Origin: an uncultured Lachnospiraceae bacterium
GTDB taxonomy: Bacteria > Bacillota > Clostridia > Lachnospirales > Lachnospiraceae
Reading direction: 5' to 3'
Assembly (NCBI GenBank): GCA_910583605.1
Contig: CAJTXN010000004.1
Coordinates: forward strand, 141,137-205,136
Length of the DNA: 64,000 bases
The translations under genes were made by a program, and so were the position numbers. Below the pieces are notes generated by a model. It made no database searches. It saw nothing but the letters and a program-made list of their open reading frames with translations, and was not told where the DNA came from. Shown here piece after piece: positions 8,826-17,122 of the stretch (its first letter is position 1; every line of letters starts with the position of its first letter).

Positions 8826-9257
8826 TCATTGTTCCGGTTCATTTTCAGCAGCGTCTAATTCAGAAGTACAATGCGGACATCTGGTTGCCTGAATATTGAT
8901 TTCACTGAAGCAGAACGGACACTTCTTTGTGGTTGGTTCTTCTTTTACCTCTTCCTTTTTTGACAGATGTGTCAACTTATTGATAACCTTTAAAAACAGA
9001 AAGATTACAAGCGCCATTATTAAAAAGTTAATGACTGCGGTAATAAATGCACCGTAACGTATATCCACGTTATTGATCTTTACCGCCATATCACTGAAAT
9101 CCGTATCCGCCACCAGACCGATAAGCGGAGAAATAATATCTGATGTCAATGAAGTAACAATTGCCTGAAATGCCGCACCGATAATAACACCGATTGCCAG
9201 GTCCATCACGTTGCCCTTCAGGGCAAATTCCTTAAATTCCTTTAAAAACTTCTTCAT
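8826..9257 (-). CDS. mscL: Large-conductance mechanosensitive channel MscL with zinc-ribbon tail
   Basis: The protein has 143 residues. Residues 1-100 match MscL: the amphipathic N-terminal helix, pore helix TM1 with GNVMDLAIGVIIGAAF, a periplasmic loop and TM2 (FLIMALVIFLFL). MscL opens under membrane tension to release solutes in hypo-osmotic shock. After the usual cytoplasmic helix a rubredoxin-like zinc ribbon follows, with CPFC and CPHC motifs about 15 residues apart, replacing the short E. coli-type tail. The ribosome site is AAAGGTGG, eight bases before ATG. It is a single gene between two plus-strand units. Confidence 0.95.
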   Translation of the reverse strand: MKKFLKEFKEFALKGNVMDLAIGVIIGAAFQAIVTSLTSDIISPLIGLVADTDFSDMAVKINNVDIRYGAFITAVINFLIMALVIFLFLKVINKLTHLSKKEEVKEEPTTKKCPFCFSEINIQATRCPHCTSELDAAENEPEQ

Positions 9258-9534
9258 GTATTTCCACCTTTCTCTTCTGAAATAATAATTGTATTATATC
9301 ATATGTAATTTTCTTTTACTATATTGGCATTATAACAATTCTACCACTTTATCACACCGCTTATTTACTTTGTATATTTTAACAAAATATGATATAGTAT
9401 TAATTAGGTAATATATACTAAAAGATAAAATATTGACATTTGAAAAAGCGTATGAAGGAAATGCATTTTCAATGCCGATAGGCGGTACAAAAGAGGGCAA
9501 ATAAATAATAAACGTAAATGAGGAGGTGTTTTTA

Positions 9535-10530
9535 TTGCACAATGTAGTAATTAAAGGAACCGGTGTATATCTTCCTTCCAACAAGGTTTATAACAATTTT
9601 TTTGAAGAACACTTCAATAAAATCGGTTTGCCGGTAACAGGACTTATGAACCACCTTGGCCGAAGAAAACGATATCTGGCATCAGAAAACGAAACTTCCC
9701 TGACGATGGCAATCGAAGCAGCAAAAAATTTGATTTCCAAGCAGAAGATATCGGTCTGCCAGCCGGATATGATAGTTTTTGTCTCGGATATACCAGAGTA
9801 CCTTTTCCCAACAAATGCATTAAAAATTGTTAACGCACTTGAGGCTGAAAATGTTTCCGTGGCATTTGATTTTAATTCTAACTGTACGGGCATGCTGATG
9901 GCAATGGATGTTGTGGCAAATTACATGAAAGGAGTTTCGAGGATTAAACAGGCTTTAATTATTGGAAGTTTTAACATCAGTTCCATTGCAAAACATGACG
10001 ATTCTGTTGTGTATCCTAATTTTGCGGATGCAGCGGCTGCCATACTTTTAGAATACGTAGAAGAAGAGGCCCCCTCCGGTCTGCTGGATACCGAAACATT
10101 TGTAGATGCCGGTTATCAGCACTATGTTACATTTCCCAAATGCGGTATTTCCAAAATTGCCGTTGAAAACGTAACAAAAGAACAAAAGAAACTGGAATGG
10201 AATCCTTTCGATATGAAATTCATTTCTGATAAGTGGGTGGAGTTGATTCAGGCTGTATTAGAAAGAAACTGTCTTTCCGCAGCAGATATTGATTATTTTA
10301 TCTTTTCACAGCTGTCAGATTATGATAATATGCTGACACTGGAAAAATTAGGGGTAAAAGAAGACAATAAATACTTTTTTCTTGGTACGGAATACGGATA
10401 TACCGGAAATACCTGCCCTATTCTTGTATTAAACAGAATGTGGGATACTGTTGCCGCAAAAGGAAATTTAATCATTTTCTGTTCTGTCGGCGCCGGATAT
10501 ACTGCAATTGTCCAACTATACCGATTTTAA
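9535..10530 (+). CDS. Beta-ketoacyl-ACP synthase III-like thiolase-fold protein
   Basis: The protein has 331 residues and aligns by pattern with FabH. The nucleophile region is FNSNCTGM with Cys117, and the C-terminal Asn motif is GYTGNTCPIL. Where FabH has its catalytic His (PHQAN), this protein reads FSQLSDYDN, so the His is missing. Decarboxylative condensation may therefore be altered or lost. Acyl transfer or another Claisen-type reaction is possible. The start is TTG at 9535, eight bases after a perfect AGGAGG. An in-frame GTG at 9526 overlaps that site and is unlikely. It is followed 24 bp later by the chemotaxis receptor. The 277-bp gap upstream holds a TTGACA at 9433-9438 but no convincing -10. 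Confidence 0.78.
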   Translation: MHNVVIKGTGVYLPSNKVYNNFFEEHFNKIGLPVTGLMNHLGRRKRYLASENETSLTMAIEAAKNLISKQKISVCQPDMIVFVSDIPEYLFPTNALKIVNALEAENVSVAFDFNSNCTGMLMAMDVVANYMKGVSRIKQALIIGSFNISSIAKHDDSVVYPNFADAAAAILLEYVEEEAPSGLLDTETFVDAGYQHYVTFPKCGISKIAVENVTKEQKKLEWNPFDMKFISDKWVELIQAVLERNCLSAADIDYFIFSQLSDYDNMLTLEKLGVKEDNKYFFLGTEYGYTGNTCPILVLNRMWDTVAAKGNLIIFCSVGAGYTAIVQLYRF

Positions 10531-10554
10531 AAACATTAGAAAGGAAATACATGC

Positions 10555-12096
10555 ATGCAAAAATCAATTATAGAAGAATATATGGGCAAAGCCTACATAT
10601 TTGTTATTTTAGTAATTACAGGTTCCTGTCTGTGCGCCGGTGTAACATTTTCATCACTGAAATTACTGGGATTTTATGACACGGTACCCTGGCCCGCATT
10701 AGGAATCTTCGTTTTAACATGTGCCATTTACTTTATTATCGGTTTATGGTTTATACGCCATTCCTTTAAAATCGCAGATGGTGAAAAGGTATTAATCCCT
10801 CGTATGTTAGCCAGGGGCAAACTGTTTATCATGATCATTCTCATGATACAGTTTAATTTTATCCTGTATATGATACCTTCCCGTGATTTCTGGGGATATA
10901 CCTTTTACTTTTTAATACTGGTTGCTTTTTTCTTTGATTGTAAGATGATATTATTCTCATCTGTTGGAACCGTGATCTCACTAATCATTTCCTATATTGT
11001 CAAAGGAAATATCCTGCTTCCGGCGAAAAATGACGATTTTATTCCCGAACTGGTTGTCCGGGTCATCTGTATCACATTGTCTGTGGCCGGAATTTATCTT
11101 ATCACATTTTTTGCAGAGCATTTTCTGATCAACGCAAAAAAAGAACAATTGGAAGCCAATAACCAACGGGTACAAAACGTTCTTGAAAAGGTTACTACTC
11201 TGGCAGAAAAGCTTGGCGCCGCCAGCAATTCATTATCCGATATTTCACAGAACGAAAGCGCTTCTACCGAAGAACTGGCCGCTACCAGCGAAACCCTGCT
11301 GGAAAACAACAACGTTATGCTGGAAAAAGCCGCTGTGGGCAAAGATAATCTGAATGAACTGGATAGCTGCAACAGCGAAATGACTTCTAAAATGGCTGTT
11401 GTGGATGATATTTCCAAAAAGCTGCTGGAAGAATCCACCTCCAGTGAAGCACGCTTAAACGAACTGATGGAAATCAACGAACAGGTTATGAAGTCTACAC
11501 AGAATACAAAAGACGTTGCCGAAAAACTGTTAAACGGCATTGGTGAAATCGGAATTACCCTGAATGTTATCAACGAAATTTCTTCTTCCACCAATCTGTT
11601 GGCATTAAATGCCTCCATTGAAGCCGCCAGAGCCGGAGAAGCCGGACGCGGTTTTGCAGTGGTAGCACAGGAAGTCGGGAATCTTGCCCAGGGAACCCAG
11701 AATTCCTTAGATGATGTACAGAAGGTGGTAAACAAAATTCAGAACAATGTTTCGGAAATGTCTGTATTCGTAAAAAGCAATACGGAAAAACTGTTACAGC
11801 AGAACGAGTCTTTCTTACAGACATTTGAAGGAATCAAAAAGATGATCGTTATATTAAAAGAATCCCTGACAGCAATTAATGATATTCACAATATACATAA
11901 AAAGCAGGGAGAAGTCATTACCCATACCGTTAATATTAATGAAGAGATTTCCGCTGCCATTGAAGCGGAGAACCAGGAGTTCAGCAATATTGCTGCCATG
12001 ATCGACAGTAATGCCATGGAAATTACGGAAATGGCAAATCAGGCGGATGTATTAAACAATATGATTGAAGAACTGGAAGCGCTGCTTCAGATATAA
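10555..12096 (+). CDS. Methyl-accepting chemotaxis protein with multi-helix membrane sensor
   Basis: The protein has 513 residues. The first 190 residues hold about six membrane segments and almost no extracellular domain, so the input is probably sensed in or at the membrane. No HAMP domain is evident between the last helix and the long coiled coil. The signalling hairpin tip, STNLLALNASIEAARAGE followed by AGRGFAVVAQEV near residues 344-375, is clearly conserved and binds CheA/CheW. Alternating Glu/Gln-rich segments on both sides could be methylation sites. It may be co-transcribed with the KAS III-like gene and ends at a strong terminator. Confidence 0.92.
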   Translation: MQKSIIEEYMGKAYIFVILVITGSCLCAGVTFSSLKLLGFYDTVPWPALGIFVLTCAIYFIIGLWFIRHSFKIADGEKVLIPRMLARGKLFIMIILMIQFNFILYMIPSRDFWGYTFYFLILVAFFFDCKMILFSSVGTVISLIISYIVKGNILLPAKNDDFIPELVVRVICITLSVAGIYLITFFAEHFLINAKKEQLEANNQRVQNVLEKVTTLAEKLGAASNSLSDISQNESASTEELAATSETLLENNNVMLEKAAVGKDNLNELDSCNSEMTSKMAVVDDISKKLLEESTSSEARLNELMEINEQVMKSTQNTKDVAEKLLNGIGEIGITLNVINEISSSTNLLALNASIEAARAGEAGRGFAVVAQEVGNLAQGTQNSLDDVQKVVNKIQNNVSEMSVFVKSNTEKLLQQNESFLQTFEGIKKMIVILKESLTAINDIHNIHKKQGEVITHTVNINEEISAAIEAENQEFSNIAAMIDSNAMEITEMANQADVLNNMIEELEALLQI

Positions 12097-12107
12097 GAAC
12101 AATCCGA

Positions 12108-12150
12108 AAAATCCCCGGACAGTTATTGTTATGAACTGTCCGGGGATTTT
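12108..12150. terminator. Bidirectional intrinsic terminator between the MCP gene and fprA
   Basis: A perfect 17-bp stem (12108-12124 with 12134-12150, core CCCCGGACAGTT) has a 9-nt loop. It is flanked by A-rich sequence on the left and T-rich on the right. It can end transcription of the plus-strand receptor gene and of the convergent fprA. Confidence 0.9.
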
Positions 12151-12159
12151 TATGCTTTT

Positions 12160-13323
12160 TTATTTTACCAGTTCTGCTGCCAGCTGCTTCATGGAATCCA
12201 CATTGACTTCATTCATGGTAGATTTTACGGAAACCACCGTATCGCATATGGTGATATCCTTCATACCTTCTAATATTGCTCTCATCTGCTTTGCTGCCAT
12301 CGGCGCCCAGGAACCGTTTTCCATCAGACCAACGGTTCTCTTTTGATAACCTTTGGATTTCAGATGATGTAAAAAGTCTTCCATGCAAGGGAACAATCCG
12401 GCATCATATGTAGCTGCTGCCAGAACCATTCTGTCATAACGGAAGGCATCTTCAACAGCCTCTGCCATATCATCTCTGGATAAATCCGTTACGGCTACTT
12501 TTTCCGCACCCTGTTCTTCCAGTATCTTTGCCAGTTTTTTTGCTGCTTCCGCCGTATTGCCGTGAATGGATGCATACGCCACCAGGATTCCCTTATCTTC
12601 CGGTTCATAGCTGCTCCATACCTGATATTTTCCGATATAGTATCCAAGATTTTCTTTCAGGAGCGGACCATGCAGAGGGCAAATGGTGGCAATGTCCAGA
12701 CCTGCCGCTTTCTTAAGAAGATTTTGAACCTGTGCGCCGTATTTACCTACAATATTAAAATAATATCTTCTTGCCTCGCATGCCCAGTCTTCTTCCGTAT
12801 CCAGTGTACCGAATTTACCAAATCCGTCTGCCGAAAACAGGATTTTTTCTTTTTTCTCATATTCCACCATTACTTCCGGCCAGTGAACCATCGGCGCCAT
12901 AACGAATACCAGAGTATGTTCTCCAAGGCTCAGTTCATCGCCCTCTTTCACCTCTACCTTACGGTCTGTTACATCAATGTCAAAGAACTGCGGTAACATT
13001 CCAAAGGTTTTGGCATTCCCAACGATTTTGGCCTCCGGATATTTTTCCAGGAAAATCTGTATATTGGAAGCATGGTCCGGCTCCAGATGGGAAACTACCA
13101 AGTAATCCGGTGTCCGGTCTCCCAGTGTTTCCTCCAGATTTGCCAGCCATTCCTGCGTCTTTCTTTTATCCACCGTATCCATGACTGCAATTTTTTCATC
13201 TATAATTATGTATGAATTGTATGACACGCCGTTAGGTACTATATACTGACTTTCAAAAAGGTCTATATCGTGGTCATCAACACCAATGTATTTCACTGCT
13301 TCGCTTATTATTATGTCTTTCAT
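12160..13323 (-). CDS. fprA: Flavodiiron protein (FprA/FDP), oxygen or NO reductase
   Basis: The protein has 387 residues. The N-terminal half is a metallo-beta-lactamase-like diiron domain with the ligand motif HLEPDHA at residues 79-85. The C-terminal part is a flavodoxin domain beginning near 250 with the FMN loop YASIHGNTAEAA. Such proteins reduce O2 to water (or NO to N2O) with electrons from rubredoxin or F420-type carriers and protect anaerobes during air exposure. It lies 138 bp downstream of desulfoferrodoxin on the same strand. The ribosome site (ATAAGAG) is weak, but the start gives the expected N-terminus. Confidence 0.95.
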   Translation of the reverse strand: MKDIIISEAVKYIGVDDHDIDLFESQYIVPNGVSYNSYIIIDEKIAVMDTVDKRKTQEWLANLEETLGDRTPDYLVVSHLEPDHASNIQIFLEKYPEAKIVGNAKTFGMLPQFFDIDVTDRKVEVKEGDELSLGEHTLVFVMAPMVHWPEVMVEYEKKEKILFSADGFGKFGTLDTEEDWACEARRYYFNIVGKYGAQVQNLLKKAAGLDIATICPLHGPLLKENLGYYIGKYQVWSSYEPEDKGILVAYASIHGNTAEAAKKLAKILEEQGAEKVAVTDLSRDDMAEAVEDAFRYDRMVLAAATYDAGLFPCMEDFLHHLKSKGYQKRTVGLMENGSWAPMAAKQMRAILEGMKDITICDTVVSVKSTMNEVNVDSMKQLAAELVK

Positions 13324-13390
13324 CTCTTATACCCATGCATACCGTAAACCCGGTATTGCCCATTCCTTTCTCCGTTTCTTCCATATGGCA

Positions 13391-13441
13391 ATAATAAAAC
13401 CCACGGTCACAGACTTCAGAATCATAGAATCCGTGACCATG
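13391..13441 (-). terminator. Intrinsic terminator downstream of dfx
   Basis: On the minus strand a stem built around GGTCAC/GTGACC, extended by G-U pairs, is followed by TTTTATTATT. It separates dfx from fprA and suggests partial uncoupling of the two genes. Confidence 0.55.
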
Positions 13442-13461
13442 AGTCCTGCATCTCCTGTTAA

Positions 13462-13842
13462 CTATAAGGCTGTTTTCCAAAGTCCGTGTAAATTACAGTA
13501 TTCATATACTTCCTGAACTTTTTCGCCTTCCTGTATATAAAATACAGCCTCCGGTTTATCATTTGGATTCAGTTTTCTCATCTGATATCCTTTATCCGTA
13601 TAAAGTGCAATCCACTGATTATAATGCTCTTCGGTCATCGGATGTTCTACTTCTCCAATCTTAACAGTAACTTTATTTCCGTCTATTTTTACAATCGGAG
13701 TATGTTTTTCCAATGCAGCATCCACGGTTCCCGGAACCAGTTCTTTCATCTTTCCGCCGCAGCACATAATCGGGACATTTTTATCCTCAACTTTTGTAAC
13801 AATATTTCCGCATGTTTCGCAAATATAATATTTTTCGCTCAA
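13462..13842 (-). CDS. dfx: Desulfoferrodoxin (superoxide reductase)
   Basis: This 126-residue protein has both domains of desulfoferrodoxin. The N-terminal rubredoxin-like Fe(SCys)4 centre uses Cys8, Cys11, Cys27 and Cys28. The C-terminal superoxide reductase centre uses His47, His67, His73, Cys116 and His119, with the catalytic EK pair just before His47. It reduces superoxide to hydrogen peroxide without making oxygen. The start is TTG at 13842, nine bases after AGGAGG. It is the first of two oxygen-stress genes, with fprA downstream. Confidence 0.95.
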   Translation of the reverse strand: MSEKYYICETCGNIVTKVEDKNVPIMCCGGKMKELVPGTVDAALEKHTPIVKIDGNKVTVKIGEVEHPMTEEHYNQWIALYTDKGYQMRKLNPNDKPEAVFYIQEGEKVQEVYEYCNLHGLWKTAL

Positions 13843-13970
13843 ACTGTCTAGCCTCCTTTTTTATTTTTATCTGTCAATACAATGTAATATTATAAATTAT
13901 CCTACAAGAAAAGTATTAACCGACTAGAAATAATTATACATTTTTCTTAATATATGTCAATAATCAACAC

Positions 13971-15491
13971 TCAATTAATTTGAACCGCTTTTGCCCCTAT
14001 ATTTTCAGCAAAATATTTATCATGCTCCACCAGCAGCATTGTGGGCTGAAACCGTTGTATAAGCTTTTCTATCTGCATCCGGGAAAATACATCAATAAAA
14101 TTGTACGGCTCATCCCATATATACAGATGGGCCTGTTCACAAAGACTGGCGGCCAGCATTACTTTTTTCTTCTGTCCCTCCGAATAGTCAGAAATATTTT
14201 TTTCAAACTGCACCCTCTCAAAGTCCAATTGTCTCAGTACCGTCATCAGTAATGACAATTCAATTCCTCTGTCTGACGCATATTTCTGCAGCGTTCCGCC
14301 AAGCATGGAAGTATCCTGAGAAACATATGAGATTTTCACTCCGCTTCCTGCCGTAACGCTTCCTTCTGCCGGAGCAGTTTCTCCCAGAATTGCTTTAATA
14401 ATGCTGGACTTTCCGCACCCGTTTCTGCCCTGCAACAGAATTCGTTCCCCATTATGAATCTCAAAAGATATCTGTCTGCAGACTACATCCGAATCATATT
14501 TTATGGAGAGCTTTTCCACTGAAAGAAGCCTGTCGCTGCGATATTTTAACGGAAACATCTTTAAATCCGCATCCTGCTCGATATCCTGAAGCAATTGCCG
14601 TTTCTCTTCTATCTCTTCTCTCTGCCGCCGTTCCAGATTTTTTCTTCTCTGCTGCATCCGTCTGGACTTCTCTCCCAGATATGATCTGGTACCAATAAAA
14701 CGGTCTTCTTTGACGGGGTTAAATCCGATTTTCCTTTTTTCTACCGTATCGGCCCATTCTTTAGACTGTCTGGCTGCTGTTTCCAGTCTTTTTATGTCTT
14801 TTCTCAGATCCGCATTGCGTGCAAGCTCAAAACTATCCTGTTTCTCTTTATTCTCCCACCATGCAGTAAAATTCCCCTTTGTAATGGTAATGCTGTTCCG
14901 GTTGATTGCCAGTATATGGTCCACACAGGAATCCAAAAAATCCCTTTCGTGGGAAACCAGTATAAACCCCTGTTTCCGTTTCAGATAGCGAATTACCGTT
15001 TCTCTGGTTTCCATATCCAGATGATTTGTAGGTTCGTCCAACAGCAGAAAATTGTTTTCATTGGAAAATAAATATGCCAGCATTACCCTGGTTCTTTCGC
15101 CAAAGCTTAAAGAACCAAAGGTCCGGTATAAAATATCAGCCTCCATTGACAGATATTCCAGTTCTCTGATAACTTTCCATAATTCATTATCCGGAAATTC
15201 CTGCTCCATAAGTTCTATCACAGGATTCTGCCATTGCCGGACCGGAATATCCACCGGAAAATATTGATAACAGGTGTCTCCGGTTATGGTTCCGCTGTAT
15301 CTGTATTCCGGTCTGCATATATCATCATTCTGCTCCATCAGTAATTGTAAAAAAGTACTCTTTCCCTTCCCGTTTCTGCCTATCAGCCCCAATTTCCAGT
15401 TGGTATCTATCTGAAATGAGACATTTTCAAACACATTGTCATAACTACCTTCATATCCAAAGGTCAGATTATCAACTTTAATCATCGCCAT
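13971..15491 (-). CDS. ABC-F ATPase, likely ribosome-protection type (Lsa/Vga-like)
   Basis: The protein has 506 residues with two ABC domains and no membrane segment. Domain 1 has Walker A GRNGKGKST, signature LSFGERTRV and Walker B LLLDEPTNHLD. Domain 2 has GRNGCGKSS, SEGQKKKV and IWDEPYNF, where the last motif departs from the usual DEPTNHLD. The linker near residues 240-320 is long and Lys/Arg-rich, as in antibiotic-resistance ABC-F proteins that displace drugs from the ribosome. The ATG at 15491 follows AAGGAG. An in-frame extension reaches upstream through a terminator hairpin and is probably leader. A translation factor role without resistance cannot be excluded. Confidence 0.85.
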   Translation of the reverse strand: MAMIKVDNLTFGYEGSYDNVFENVSFQIDTNWKLGLIGRNGKGKSTFLQLLMEQNDDICRPEYRYSGTITGDTCYQYFPVDIPVRQWQNPVIELMEQEFPDNELWKVIRELEYLSMEADILYRTFGSLSFGERTRVMLAYLFSNENNFLLLDEPTNHLDMETRETVIRYLKRKQGFILVSHERDFLDSCVDHILAINRNSITITKGNFTAWWENKEKQDSFELARNADLRKDIKRLETAARQSKEWADTVEKRKIGFNPVKEDRFIGTRSYLGEKSRRMQQRRKNLERRQREEIEEKRQLLQDIEQDADLKMFPLKYRSDRLLSVEKLSIKYDSDVVCRQISFEIHNGERILLQGRNGCGKSSIIKAILGETAPAEGSVTAGSGVKISYVSQDTSMLGGTLQKYASDRGIELSLLMTVLRQLDFERVQFEKNISDYSEGQKKKVMLAASLCEQAHLYIWDEPYNFIDVFSRMQIEKLIQRFQPTMLLVEHDKYFAENIGAKAVQIN

Positions 15492-15524
15492 ATATATCAG
15501 CTCCTTACTTATAAATGTCCGTAG

Positions 15525-15564
15525 AAAAACAAAAAATGAGTGCAGGGATATATTCCATGCACTC
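15525..15564 (-). terminator. Leader terminator (putative attenuator) upstream of the ABC-F gene
   Basis: On the minus strand GAGTGCA-T-GGA and TCC-C-TGCACTC form an 11-position stem with a 5-nt loop (15538-15548 with 15554-15564). ATTTTTTGTTTTT follows at 15536-15525. It lies between promoter and start codon, 34 bp before the ABC-F ATG. There it would stop transcription unless antiterminated. Confidence 0.75.
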
Positions 15565-15604
15565 TGAAACATTCGAAAGTACGGCAGCATGATAAGCATC
15601 TGCA

Positions 15605-15631
15605 TCAGCTTCCGGGATTCCTGATTAACAT
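15605..15631 (-). CDS. Possible leader peptide upstream of the ABC-F gene
   Basis: An 8-codon ORF (MLIRNPGS) lies in the ABC-F leader. Its TGA overlaps the ATG of a second reading frame (MQMLIMLPYF...) that runs through the terminator into the ABC-F gene. The second frame has GGAAG before its internal ATG at 15599. Translation of such leaders controls known ABC-F resistance genes. The ribosome site of the first ORF is weak, so expression is uncertain. Confidence 0.3.
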   Translation of the reverse strand: MLIRNPGS

Positions 15632-15797
15632 GAGGGTATTAAATAATGAAATATATTCCTGCATTACAGTAAAAGTACATGAAAAGACAGCAGATGGTTG
15701 TCAGCTGCCGGACTTTGTGTTTTTACTGTTTATTAAATTAAATTATCTGCAAGAATATATTCTCATTTTCCCACCACTCTCTGTATTTGATTTTTTT

Positions 15798-15826
15798 ATT
15801 ATAACAGACTGAAATTTATTTTGCAA
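15798..15826 (-). promoter_or_regulatory. Promoter of the ABC-F gene with a ~300-nt leader
   Basis: TTGCAA (15821-15826) and a perfect TATAAT (15798-15803) are 17 bp apart on the minus strand. Transcription would start near 15790, about 300 nt before the ABC-F ATG. The gene-free stretch 15492-15883 is therefore mostly leader. It contains a weaker stem (GGCAGC/GCTGTC plus TTTT), the short ORFs and the terminator described above. Confidence 0.7.
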
Positions 15827-15883
15827 GATATTAAAATAATTCAGTTTTAATACCAAAAATGACACTGTCAAATTTATTGAATA

Positions 15884-17023
15884 TTAAACAATCTCCATCC
15901 CCTCAATATCCCCCTGCGCCACTATCCACATATTTCTGAATAACTGCATAATCTGCCAGCAGCCAATACCATGCAGACCGTATTCCCTTACCAGCCGGTA
16001 CTTCGCAAGCATGCTTCTGGCATCTTCAAACCAGACTTCATGGGTAATCCCGTCGGCTACATAACTGAAATACGGTGACTGGGCTGTTTCATCATAGAAA
16101 ATCTGCGAATCATTCCGCAAGGCAATCTGGATTGCTTCAATATTACCAATGGTAACCGCCTTGGACTCACCCCGCACATACGGCAGCTTCCAGTCATATC
16201 CGTAATTCGGCACACCCATGTTGATTTTTTCCCTGGGAATTTCCGTAACCGCATAATCAATGACTTCTCTCACCTTATCAATGGGAGCAACAGCCATAGC
16301 CGGACCATAGGTATATCCCCATTCATAGGTCATAACCAGCACTCTGTCAGCCGCCGCCCCCAGCGCAGGATAATCTTTGCCTTCATACAGCACACCCGGC
16401 TGATCTGCAGATGTTTTCGGCGCCAGGTCTACCGTCACTTCATATCCCAGCTCATTAACTGCATATGTAACATCACGCACAAATTCCGTAAACAGGTCTC
16501 TGTCCTCTGCCAGAATAAATTCAAAATCTATGTTTACACCCTGATAACCCTGATTCAAAACGGCTTCATACAGATTTCGAATTAGCCGGTTTCTTGCCGT
16601 AGTATCCGTTAAAACCCTGTGAATCAGATAATTGTTGAACTGCCCATCCGGTCCGAAAGGTGTCAGGGTCAACACCGGCTTTGTCCCCTCGGAAAGGGCA
16701 TCATTTATCATCCATTCCGTAGGCAGCGCCGGCAATACCAGCTCCCCCTCGGTGGTAAAACCATAAGAAAATACTGAAAGTTCATCCAGAAAGGGAAGTG
16801 TCTGTCCCAGTACCCATGGACTGATAAAGGGGTAGGCAAAGCCGTTTGAAATCACATTTCTTCCTGAAATGATGGTTTCAAATGTAATCAGCAATGCCTG
16901 CCCCACCGCAAGTCTGTATGGATAGTCCAGTTGATTGACATAAATGACCCGGTCTGTCGGAACACCAAACCGTGAAGCAATACTGTCGATATCGTCTCCC
17001 GGTTTCACAATATAGATTAACAT
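15884..17023 (-). CDS. LysM plus GH18 glycoside hydrolase (YaaH/SleL-like)
   Basis: The protein has 379 residues. Residues 1-48 are one LysM repeat (IVKPGDDIDSIASRFGV). From about residue 65 it is a GH18 TIM barrel with the catalytic segment GVNIDFEF (Glu as acid/base) and the late motif GIGCWQIM. There is no signal peptide. This architecture matches YaaH/YdhD/SleL enzymes, which act on spore cortex peptidoglycan and are placed in the spore without Sec export. The start has AGGAGC upstream. The organism is therefore probably a spore-former, though the enzyme could act elsewhere on peptidoglycan. Confidence 0.88.
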   Translation of the reverse strand: MLIYIVKPGDDIDSIASRFGVPTDRVIYVNQLDYPYRLAVGQALLITFETIISGRNVISNGFAYPFISPWVLGQTLPFLDELSVFSYGFTTEGELVLPALPTEWMINDALSEGTKPVLTLTPFGPDGQFNNYLIHRVLTDTTARNRLIRNLYEAVLNQGYQGVNIDFEFILAEDRDLFTEFVRDVTYAVNELGYEVTVDLAPKTSADQPGVLYEGKDYPALGAAADRVLVMTYEWGYTYGPAMAVAPIDKVREVIDYAVTEIPREKINMGVPNYGYDWKLPYVRGESKAVTIGNIEAIQIALRNDSQIFYDETAQSPYFSYVADGITHEVWFEDARSMLAKYRLVREYGLHGIGCWQIMQLFRNMWIVAQGDIEGMEIV

Positions 17024-17122
17024 ATATGCTCCTATACATTTATTTAATTATAATGTTTTTATACTATATGTTGAAATTTATAATTTTATTCTTTTTTACA
17101 ATATAATAAGATATGGAAAGAT

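Noticed and set aside
9406..9504. Small plus-strand ORF (…ILTFEKAYEGNAFSMPIGGTKEGK) before the KAS III-like gene
   Set aside because: No ATG or ribosome site at a sensible place, and only 23 codons from a TTG. Probably chance or a remnant.
13277..13480. Minus-strand ORF of 67 codons between dfx and fprA
   Set aside because: It overlaps both genes and contains the dfx terminator hairpin. It has no ribosome site.
15492..15605. Extending the ABC-F protein to the upstream ATG at 15605
   Set aside because: The added 38 residues span the terminator hairpin and the ATG at 15491 has a proper AAGGAG site. The extension is better read as leader.
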